Assembly: GCA_963920705.1 (NCBI GenBank)
Contig: OY987237.1
Location: forward strand, 10,880,601 to 10,944,600
DNA length: 64,000 nucleotides
Direction: 5' to 3'
Source: Odiellus spinosus
Taxonomy: Eukaryota; Arthropoda; Arachnida; Opiliones; Phalangiidae
Part shown: positions 20,599 to 30,548 of the stretch, piece by piece
How positions within the stretch are numbered: position 1 is the stretch's first letter
Layout of the letters: each line of letters opens with the position of its first letter
Made by a program: the position numbers and the translations under genes
Notes under the pieces: generated by a model
What the model saw: the letters and a program-made list of their open reading frames with translations, nothing else
The model's database searches: none
Told to the model about the DNA's origin: nothing

Positions 20599-23262
20599 AT
20601 GTGTACGAATATTACGTGCGGTTTTAAAAGTACGGGGATTATCCTTCTTTCGCTTATTGCTATATCGATGGTATGATAAAATTCTAAATTGAGTTACTTA
20701 AACTTAAAATTAACTTTAAGGTTAAATTTGTTTTTGACTACAGATCAATTCGATCGTTATAATCACGCTATCTGGAATAGTACAATATTATCACGTTACT
20801 GAAACTCCTTACCCGACAGTAACGTCGCGAATAGATCAAGTTTCAATTATATCGGCAATAAGCTCAATCGCCGGTGGAATTTGGCTGTTTCGCGCCATTG
20901 TGTGCAGAACGAATCACGATATCATCCTTATGGTATAATGCTTTAATTATTACTTATCATCTCTCAAAATATAATTATATTTATAATTAACTCTTATATC
21001 GAATTAAAGATTCGCAATTCACCCTTATATTGTATATTTTAGATAAGGCTCATGCAAATATTCTTCGCGATATTCTCGCTCGCCGTCGCGGTCGTCGTAT
21101 TATCGCTGTTTAGTGGATTTTGTCCCGTAAATATGACCTTTTCATAACCTGCACAGGTCTTGGAGGAAAATAGAGGGATTTCCCGAGTGTTTTAGGGTTT
21201 GGTATACATGTTGGTTTATCTAAGTCGTAACTTCATCTAGGCATGATTAAAGCTACTTTCACACTAGAGTATCTTAATCGATTTTAATCGATACAATTTA
21301 ACCGATATTTAAATCGCTCGGTATCAATTTCAAGCGCCATCTGTTCATATTTTATTTTCATAAACCTTTTCATAGTTTCATTTGTATGTTGTTGAAGTAA
21401 AATCGATTTGAACGACACATTCCCGAAATAGTTTCGAGAAATCGATTGAGTTTCGAGAAATCCATTCAAGGAGAACGTTTCGATGCAGTCGTGTGAAGGG
21501 GAAACCGTTTTATCTCGAATCGATTTTTCGAAACTGCTTCGGGAACTAGTTTCACACCGACTCGACTTGAACAATTGACAGATGAAGTTAGTTTGTGAAG
21601 GTGATGGGTGAACGGATAGCACTTACAAGATTCAGGGCGATTTTAATATCGGTTTTAAATTTACAGTATCAAATCGATTTGAATACGTTAGTGCGAAATT
21701 AGTGATACACCAGTGACAGTACAAAAAATTTGCCAACTGATCTTTTCTAGATTGAAACCATGATTTTGAAAGCTTAAAGCTTACGCTGTTAAGAAACTCT
21801 ACCGCTGCTCTATAAAGGCCCGTTTACAAAAGAGCGGAAAGCTGAAGCGTAAGCCGATGCATGGAGCAATAACAACAGGAGGCATAGGTTCATACATCGT
21901 TTAAAAATGAGATTTTGGAACCTATGCCTCCTCTTGTTATTGTTCCATGCATCGGCTTACGCTTCAGCTTTCCGCTCTTTTGTAAACGGGCCTTTAGAGT
22001 ATCTCGGCCACTCCCCTTATCTTTCTTCTGAAGCCTCGTTCGGACGATACAACTTAAGCCGCGTTCATACTAGAGACTTTGAAACCGTTTTGGGAAAGGT
22101 AAAATTGTAAAAAACAATAGGCATCCTTCGTCAAAATGCTGATATTTGCTTAAAAAGTAGATTTAAACATTCGAAACTGTTTTAAAACGGTTTCAAATTT
22201 GCTAGTTTGAACGTAGAATTATAATCAAAAAGATGTATCGTCCGAACATCGTTAAAGACTCTACTGCAACTTTATATTGGTTATTTAATTTAGAGCTCCT
22301 TCATTTCGGAAAAACACGATTCAAGTGAATGCGAAATCATTTACGTCTTGTTGAAAGTCATCGGTAGCTTACATATATTGAATTTCATTATACACGTAAG
22401 TTCGTGTCTTAATTGCTAGTGAAGCGAGAATCTGTCTTCCACGTTTTAGCAGAAGCCGATGAAACCCTCCTTTGAAGTCTACTACTCTAATGGTCCATAT
22501 AGCGCTCCTCTCTGTATGGGTAAAATTCCCAATTTTACGAGTTAGAAGGGGTCCTACTTCATCCCCCCTGTCAACGGAAAATTGGAAATTCTCTCTCTCC
22601 ACAAACGACGACGTTTTTTGGACGAACTCCAAGGCTGCTAGAGATATTCGCTCGACGAGCTCCCGCTCCGAAAACATCTACCGTTAGGAGGCGTACGGAT
22701 CGCGCCTTTTGAGAATAACCCATACAGAGAGGGGTAGACAAGACCCGGGAGTAATAAACTTCAAAGGAGGGTTTCATCTACTTCTGGTTTTAGATATGAA
22801 ACATTACTAGCTAAGTCATTTCAACTCCTAAAATTAATCTTTTAGTTGCGTTTAGATCCGTGTAAATTTAATTTTCAGATGGTCATTTTCGTAACTGTGA
22901 AGAGTAGCGAAGGTTTGAGATGGCCTCAATATTTCGGGGAAGAAAGTCCACTGTTGATCCAAAACTACACCTCGTTAAGCACTGGTCCGACTTTAGTTGA
23001 GAATTGCGAAAACCAAACGTCTAGTTCGTCCTCCTCATCTTCGGCTATCGTTGTAACTAGTGAAAGGCAACCGTTGACCACTTCCTCTTCAACTCCGATT
23101 AAGGTTGGGCCGAGTGTAAACCATTTATCAGCCTCTTTCAAATCGCCTTCGAAAATGGCACCCAATTCGGCTCCGGATGTAGGTACACCGACTGAAGTGC
23201 AAATATCGACTGGGGCCAATTCAGCTCCGGCTCAGAGTGAAATATCAAACCTTCCTATATAA
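20599..23262 (+). CDS. Membrane protein with Ser-rich tail, paralogue 2 (4 exons)
   Basis: Exons: 20599-20670 (72 nt), 20744-20932 (189 nt), 21043-21126 (84 nt), 22879-23262 (384 nt with stop). All introns are GT-AG and phase 0; the product is 242 aa. Exons 2 and 3 have exactly the lengths of the neighbouring paralogue. Shared features: MC.NI start, YYH and TP.P.VTS motifs after the first membrane helix, a second helix followed by IVCR, a third ending SGFCP, then RWPQYFGEE aligned to RFPRVLGEE, and APNSAPDVGTPTEVQIS near the end. The tail has only two or three diverged Ser-rich units instead of nine. Intron 3 (1752 bp) carries a MITE, a long hairpin and another inverted-repeat element. Function unknown; probably an integral membrane protein with a cytoplasmic or extracellular Ser-rich tail. 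Confidence 0.87.
21250..21700 (+). mobile_element. MITE family E in intron 3 of paralogue 2
   Basis: Starts AGCTACTTTCACACTAGAGTA and continues with the AATCGATTTTAATCGAT words seen at the left of 59302-59704. It ends near GTTAGTGCGAAATTAG. The open frame on the minus strand here (21284-21622) comes from the element. Confidence 0.75.
21813..21995. repeat. Long near-perfect hairpin (about 78-bp arms, 27-nt loop)
   Basis: The left arm 21813-21890 (TAAAGGCCCGTTTACAAAAG to ATAGGTTC) is the reverse complement of the right arm 21918-21995 with only about two mismatches. It lies in intron 3 of paralogue 2, so the primary transcript would fold into a long duplex. It could be a very young inverted-repeat element or a hairpin-RNA source. 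The open frame starting at 21907 (MRFWNLCLLLLLFHASAYASA) uses the right arm and should not be read as a secreted protein. Confidence 0.9.
22050..22216. repeat. Family E-related fragment
   Basis: AGCCGCGTTCATACTAGAGAC at the left and TTTGCTAGTTTGAACGTAG at the right look like family E termini, with GTTTTAAAACGGTTTC inside. Short and diverged. Confidence 0.5.
22446..22790. mobile_element. MITE family F in intron 3 of paralogue 2
   Basis: Inverted arms of about 70 bp: AGATGAAACCCTCCTTTGAAGT pairs across the element, with CTCTCTGTATGGGTAA at left and AACCCATACAGAGAG at right. The central 220 bp is unique in the window and GC-richer; its open frames on both strands show no recognisable domain. 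It ends about 90 bp before exon 4. Confidence 0.8.
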
Positions 23263-23302
23263 CTTAATTATTCTAATGTTTGTCCTTTTCGGATTTTATT
23301 CA

Positions 23303-23308
23303 AATAAA
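23303..23308 (+). terminator. Poly-A signal AATAAA of paralogue 2
   Basis: AATAAA 41 nt after the stop codon at 23262, followed by a T-rich stretch. Implies a very short 3' UTR. Confidence 0.65.
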
Positions 23309-23398
23309 TTAATTTAAAGTTCAGTTTTATGGCATTCTAAATATCTAATGATAAAAGGGAGTCGATTAAAAAGGGTAACACATTTCTTTAAAAGTTCG

Positions 23399-23823
23399 TA
23401 AAGGGAGAATGCAATGTAACAACAAGTGATTTTTAATAGATTCCTTATATTTTAAATATGCCTTATCCATTTGTAAAAAACAAAATACAAACCAATATTA
23501 AACTAGAAATAAATTTAAAACTTGCTTAGAAAATAGGCGACCCTGATTTCTCACGTATTATGGCTAGCGACCAATGAGCTAAGACCTGCCTTTAAAGCGA
23601 GATCCGAACGAGACTTCCAATAACATTGGATTGGTCGCTAGCCCTAATACGCGAGGACATCAGGGTCTCCATGATTCCAGAGCTCTAAGCCTATTTTCTG
23701 GGTAATTTTAAATTTATTTCCAGTTTAATATTTTTAATTTTTTTTAATGATGGATTAGGCATATTTAAACGCTAAGGAATTGATTAAAAATCACTTGTTG
23801 TTAGGTTACATTCTCCCTTTAAG
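23399..23823. mobile_element. MITE family B, complete copy
   Basis: Arms of about 120-160 bp: AAAGGGAGAATG on the left, CATTCTCCCTTT on the right, with AACAAGTGATTTTTAATAG / TTAAAAATCACTTGTTGTT further in. A second inverted core carries GACCAATGAGCTAAG / TAACATTGGATTGGTCG. Length is about 425 bp; noncoding. Confidence 0.87.
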
Positions 23824-26371
23824 TCTCGCAACAAGCTTGATTACCAACTTTAATATTAACCATTTTCTGATGTTGATATAAAACATTTTACTACTGTATG
23901 ACGTATCTTATACCTTTCAGTATTATATACTTTAATTGCGGATAAAATAACTAACTTCCGCTATAAGTGGAAATTATAATGATTAGAGTTTAATTCGTGG
24001 GCTCCTAGCTTCGACTGTACCAGAAGCTGAACAAGCCAAGAAGCATTTTATACATACCCCGGGGAAAAACTTTGGTGAATTTTCTACGGTATAATTCGAC
24101 CATGTTTAAGTTACTGAATCTATAAATATGTTTTAGGGCCATGTGTTTTAAGTTTACAAGATTCAACTAGGAACAAGTTTAACCCTTCCTTTTGGTTTGT
24201 TTATAAAAGGTGTTTTCATTTTTTTTATAGATTTTTTGGTCGAAATATGAAGCAATTACGAGGACTACATGTTTGTGTATTTAAGAACTTGCACGCAGGC
24301 TTAACTTCAGTATACAACAGACGCGTCTAAATAAAACTAAAGCTTACGCGATGAGAGATGGGGAAATTTCCAGATTGAAGTTTTAAGTTCAACATAACAC
24401 GCTCAGAGCGTAGTTAATTTAAGCGCTTTTTCCTGTCGTAAAGCTAGATTTAGAAAATTATCGTAATTTTTAGGAAATTAGTTGGTAAATTACGAGGTAA
24501 TATACCGGTATTTACAAAATTCTTTGTATTTGAATTTATCTTATTTTAAAAGCGAAATTTCTCTTTCAGACGCTTCAAAATACTTATATCTGACTAAACA
24601 ACCAGTACACAGTGAAAAATGCAATTTCTTTTCATGGCATGTTTGGCCATTAGAGTTTACATTGATAGATCAAATATCGCTCTCAATGCAACCCTGCAGC
24701 TTGACACTAGCAAACGTGATTTCGTAAGATGTGCTTGTCTCGGTGAAGACCGCTTTTCAGAAAGAACCTCGTGTTAAGGAGCTTATTACCGCTCATCTAG
24801 AGATATTAGAATACCAGTAAACTCTCACGTACGGCAAGTTTAGAAATAGGTGATAATGTTTGATTGCCGGGGCCTAAGTCTCAATATTATTTCTTTCCAA
24901 ACTCGCCGAGGGCGGCGTTCATCGAACCATGCTTTTGTCGAACGCGAAAGCGGTTTTCCAAAATTACCGCGTCATAAAGTAATATGTACCATACACATTT
25001 CCTAGCCTTCTAATTAAGGACCAAGCCAGCACTATATCGCGTAGTGAAATCTGAAATTTGATAGTGATTTTTATATACGTCAATACTTTCATAAGTTAAT
25101 AGTTTATCCCGAAGTTAAGTAAATTTCGCCATTAAAAACTCCCCACTGTTGCCAGGATATATTATGAGGAAAAGTGAGCCGTATAATAACCAAAGTTTTA
25201 GTACCCGGGGACCATAAATAAACCTCTAAGTTTCGAGAGAGATTTTGTGTTATTCTAGGCGTAGCTATAAGAACTAACGCACAGTAAAGGTGGATTCTCA
25301 TAAGGCAGCTGAGGAGCGAAACATGGAGACATAACTACGTGAGATTTAGGTTCTTGAACAATGTTGATATCTACATATCCGGTAGTTATTTCTCCATGGT
25401 TCGCAGCAAAATGGTCAGTACTATAATCCATATGCAGTTCCCTTTACAGTATAATTTGGACTAGGAAACACTTTTCTACTTTTGGCTAAAAAGCGATTAA
25501 ATCCCGCCTCCGGTCCCTTGTTTTCTCTCGTTACTTAAGTTTCCCGAAGTAGTCGAGCAAACTTCGCTTAGAAGGAAGCTAAACTAAACAAGACAATAGA
25601 ATAAAGAGAGAAGAGGAAAAAGATATTGACGTGCAAGCCTCTTCTTAGTCTTTCTATTCCGAGGGCGCCAGAAGCTCCTGAATTATGCATACGTCCGTAG
25701 CGGGTGCACAAACCCCAAAGAACAGCAGACGAAAACCCAAAAAAAAAAATTATAGTAAAAGAAAATCAATGATATTTATAGGCTAAAAATATTATAAAGA
25801 AAGTAAGGCGTTATTTAAATTGTAAACCCCCTTTACTTTATTCAATACTCCCTCCCCTTCCGTGTAAATAATGTTAAACCCTATATTGCAAAAGAATGGT
25901 AACTTCCAGGAAAGACAATTTATGAGTGAGATTGTCAAGACAGCTTTATTCAGCGCCTACCGACGTGGGAACTTCAATAACCCTTCTATCCCCGTGAAAT
26001 TCCAGACAAACTTATAAGTCGGGGATTGGAAACAGGGTATAGTAATAAATAGTCCCCCTCCTTAGGAATCCACGGTTTTAATTGAACTGTATAATCCATC
26101 CAAAGGATGTATTTACTATTGGCTATTCGAATAACGCCCCGTGATTAGTTTGAATTACGTGAGGGAACCCGAATGAGCGGAAACGATAATTAAGCCCCGT
26201 GGGGATATATGGTTAATGCACCGTCGTTTAATTATCGCTAAACTAATCCAGTGTGGTTATTCGTGATTGATCTCCTTCAACTTCGTTATTTCACGAGATT
26301 TTACTATATTGCTTTACAATTTTAATCGAACATAGGTGTAGTAAAAATCTGACAACCTCTGACAAGAATAT
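23824..26371. other. Intergenic, no gene supported
   Basis: Several short open frames (24482-24727 plus, 25104-25301 minus) without domains, splice partners or conservation to anything else in the window. A short word AAATTATCGTAATTTTTAG near 24457 recurs at about 42778. Confidence 0.45.
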
Positions 26372-26722
26372 TTATAATCCAAAGTTCAGCAAAAAAAAAC
26401 CGGCCAACAAAAGCAGACATTTACCATTGTTCACATTCAAGAGTCACTTGAACGAATAATACTATTGGAACGCAAGTAGCTATAAAAGGAAGCCTAAATT
26501 TCATTACCAAGGCTTAGCGATGACATGATGAACGATTTAATAATATAAGTCTATAATCCAATCCAAGGTTTTGCATAAAAAACCGGCCAACAAAAGCAGA
26601 CATTTACCATTGTTCACATTCACGAGTCACGTGAACGAATGATACTACTGGAAAGCAAGTAGCAAAAAGGAAGCCTAAATTTGATTACCAAGGCTTAGCG
26701 ATGATATGATCAACGATTTATC
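26372..26722. repeat. Tandem duplication of about 180 bp
   Basis: Unit 1 (26372-26550) and unit 2 (26551-26722) share CCGGCCAACAAAAGCAGACA, CATTTACCATTGTTCACATT and ACCAAGGCTTAGCGATGA, with roughly 90 percent identity by eye. No coding frame spans either unit. Confidence 0.92.
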
Positions 26723-27448
26723 TAAGATAATGGTTTCGCTTGCTTACAAATGGCATGGCGGGGATTGGAGCCCGAGTTTTCCAACACTGGATTCTGAGGA
26801 TGAGAATTTAGTGACTAGTACTTGACTTTATTACTGGCTTCGTTATAGACAATTAAAAAACAGGCCCAGCATGGGTACGTTAATCATATTACATCACGAG
26901 GCAACTTTTAAGTTATTTCGTGCTTATTCGGTCATTTCTAACCAATCATGGGGAGTTATTAGAAAAATCGACCAACAGTCTGCAAGCATTGGATAACTCA
27001 TGGCAAAGAAAAACTTGGAATCCTTGCGATATCAATCTAAGAATTGGATAAAAATGAGTTGCAACATTTTAGCAGTAAAATATTGACCCTGCTAGTACAC
27101 TTTCAATGCGAAAAAGGTTATTCTGGGGCCTTTGACGTATTGCGTTTTTAAAGAAGATTGACATTTTCAGTTGAATATTTCATATTTTTTCTTTTCCGGA
27201 GGGAGTGAATATAGGGACCGGTCATCTGCATTCATTTTTCTTTTCATCCAAATTCAAAATACATAAAGTCGAGTTTCCTAATGTTTTTTCTTTGACATTA
27301 TTTATATTCCACGTCAATTTTAATATAATATATTGCATTGTACTGTTACTTAAAAGTACAATAATAAAAATGGGTGATAACCACCGTATTACAAAATAAC
27401 TTTTGTATGTCAGGCTTATAGTAGACACTCCCTTGAGTCCCATCGAGA

Positions 27449-27600
27449 TCTAGGTCGGCGTTTGGACAAGATAATATCTGTTTGTTTTATCTTTATTCAT
27501 AATTTGAAATTATCCAAGGGAAGTCCATGATAAATGCAATGTAATCGCGAATATTTAACTGATTATTATTCATAAATAACTGATTTTAGGTTCAAGTTTC
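27449..27600. mobile_element. hAT-like MITE family C, 3'-truncated copy
   Basis: Begins with a GGTCGGCGTTTGGACAAGAT terminus and includes CTTTATTCATAA and GATAAATGCAATGTAATCG. It loses similarity after TTCATAAATAACTGA, so the right terminus is missing. Confidence 0.7.
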
Positions 27601-30422
27601 CCTTTAATTGATTCAAAGCTCCTGAGGCACGCCTAGTGGTAGAAAAGTGAAGAAAACTTTCTCATTCCGAGCGTACTTATAAAGGCTCGAGTATAGTTCA
27701 AGACGTTTCACCATGATTTCGATGCTGCTATATAGATTGAGGCTTTCATCCTTCGGGAATTTTATCCATACATAAGTATCTCTTATTGTATAGAAAATAG
27801 TACGCTAAAAGGTCCGAGAAACGTACGTATGTTTATTCGAGTTCTCGAGAGTAAAAGGGCAATCGACTATTCTGAAATTTTAATGTCAGAGTTCAAACTC
27901 GAACATTTACTCTTACATTATTTTGCCCGCGCTTATAATTGAGATCTCGCGAAGAGTCTCTGGATGATACTTCGCTATCCGGGCCCAGTATCTTTTCGAT
28001 GTTTAAAAGCTCGTTCAAAAATATTACCGTTTAAAGTGGATCCATTTGGGAATAAAAGGGGAATCGACATTTTGGTCGACGGGGAAAATATTCATTTTTC
28101 AAACAAATCGGTCGAATTTTAAACCTCCAATATAGAGAAAGAGCTTCGTTCGCACAAACGCAATATCAAACTTTGGGCAAGTATCTAAAAACAAGACGGT
28201 AACTTCGTAATTGTAGCCCCAACCCTCTTTTCGGTATTAAATAAGGCCTTGACTATGAGGGCTGTAAGTACAGACAGTTGTTCGGGACCCTTCCGAAACT
28301 TTACTATGCCAGTAATTAAAAATATTCTGTTAATGAATTTTCAGCTTCACTTTACAAATCACATCATGGGTGTCTTTAAATGAAGATTATTTTTATAACG
28401 ATTTAAAAAATATATTTCGACTCTATAATATATATTTTTTAAACTTATAGGCTTACAACGTGTTTGAATTTCCCAAAGGACCAATCAGAGCCAAGAAACA
28501 ACTCGTGATCCAATCCTATCCGATCCTAACCACTCAGTTAAAAAAGTCTATGACAGCCTTACTTTAAATTAATTTCAAAATATTGTTTAAGTTAAATTTT
28601 AGTTCGAGATAAAACATTTGATCAATTAGATCAATCCAATGGCCCAATCATTTAAAAGTACCGACTTCCAATCATCTGGTGGAGTTTTAATGAAACTCAA
28701 CCAATATACCACTCCTAAAGGTGGTCCGATTTTTCCCTTAATTAAAATTTAAATCTAAATAAAAAATTTATTTATTCACTAAAATTTTGAATAAAGGTTA
28801 GGAAACAGATTCTGAAAATAACTTCAAAGGTTGTTTCACTTTTAGCTCGTAGTTTTAATTTAAAAACCGGCACTGATTATTTTTAATATTATTATTATTA
28901 CTTGGCTAGTGAAATGACTATAACTATAGTTATTTAATATTAATGGCTTAATAAAAACCTTCAGGAACTATACGGAATTATATTAAAAAGCCCCTTCGCG
29001 TTTGTTTCCCCCAGGACACCGAAGAGCGGATGTTAGAACACTTCTACAGGCGCCTGCTACACATTTGCTTTATAATATCTTCTCAAAGTCGGGCCTTATC
29101 TCTCTAATTATACAATATATACAATAAGATTGTCTCTAAGGATTGGAATGAAACCTAGATAGAAAGCTTTCAGGTTATCATGCCTGTATAGAAAAGGATT
29201 TATCCTTGTACAAATACCAGCTTAGAAAGAGCCAAAGAGGATAATAGTGGTGCCGTCACAAAAGTCATTTGCCATACAAAACTATAACCATAAGATACTT
29301 TTATGTAAATTTATGTTGAATACTCCTATTCAAATAATGCATATTTAAAAATTTTATATTCTTGACGTACCACCACAGGTCTTTGCTTTAGATTATGAGG
29401 GCAAAATAATAATAATAAAAATCACTTAACGCTCATTTCTTCGGGAAACAGTGCAATGGGATTATGGGAATTGTTTCCCCGGAAGAGATAATCATGTTTC
29501 CCCGGAAGAGATAATCATGGTTATCATTTCGTGAGATGACGTATTCTCAGGAACCGGGTGTCAGAATTCTCTCACTAAATACTAAATAAAATAACCCCTT
29601 CTTATCTTGTAATAAATCCATGGTTACGTTGGATTCGACCCGCGTAACTTTGACCATAAGGCGTTAGGATCAAAATCTCTACATGAAGCTCGCGCGGTAG
29701 TAAAGGCATCTTGAGGCTCATAAGCCCACAGAGAAGGAAGGCAAAATGTGAGCTACTTCATTAGAATTCCACGGCCATTTAGCGCCCTCCAACGGCGCGA
29801 AAGAGCGCGCGCGGTCCGCGAGCCACTCAATCAGGTGCGCCTTTCCAACACACAGCGAGACTTTAATCCACTAAGCTTATTACATTTTAAACAGACTCAA
29901 TTTCGAAAGGCGACCGACGCAGTCCCTGCCATTTTCGTGCCTTGATTCGAGAGATGAAGAGAGCTAGAGGAGACCGGGGAGAGTGGACAGAGAGAAATAT
30001 CCAAACCTCTACTCTCAAAGCTCGACCTCTGACGTTAATTCTCTCCCCCAGTATCGTCTAATTTATTTTTAGCATCGGTTTCAATTAGAGTATACAAAAC
30101 AGTCAAAGGCAAACCTTTGTTTGAATTACTATATTAATTCAAAATGTTTAGAGTTGTACGAATTAGTAAGTTTTATCAGTGTTGCGTCTTCATTTTGTGA
30201 CAAACGTAAGGGGAATTATCACATTGGGGTTTATAGGCAACAGGTTAGGAATTTTCAGCGCGTATAAAGGTACAATACCACGTATTAAATGTTACAAAGT
30301 TTGAGAAATTGAACAAAGAACGAGTTATTTTGAGAAATTGAGAAATCAATTAATATTAATTTATTCCCCGAAAGCGATAATTGATATTCATATTGACTAT
30401 CTCGAGCGATTCTCTTTGCACT
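27601..30422. other. Intergenic, no gene supported
   Basis: A 23-bp direct duplication (TGTTTCCCCGGAAGAGATAA) lies at 29472-29517. Around 29630-29700 a minus-strand B-box-like word GGGTCGAATCC occurs without a cloverleaf. The GC-richer patch at 29760-29940 holds a plus-strand 65-codon frame with no known motif. Confidence 0.45.
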
Positions 30423-30548
30423 TAAGCCGGATTCATGATTCGCATCTATCGCGTGATTCGCACCTACCGCATGACGCTCATCTACTCCATAACGCGCATC
30501 TACCGCACGACGCGCATCTACGACATGGCTCATATCTAACGCGTAACT
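30423..30548. repeat. 18-bp minisatellite, about 7 units
   Basis: Units of about CGCATCTACCGCATGACG start at 30441, 30459, 30477, 30495, 30513 and 30531, with a diverged unit before. The period is a multiple of three, so both strands stay open (Asp-Ala-Arg-His-type repeats on the minus strand). No flanking gene structure is visible. Confidence 0.88.

Noticed and set aside
21907-22110. Plus-strand frame starting like a secreted protein (MRFWNLCLLLLLFHASAYASA)
   Set aside because: The signal-peptide-like part is the right arm of the long hairpin at 21813-21995 and lies in an intron of paralogue 2. No homologous frame exists in the other paralogue.
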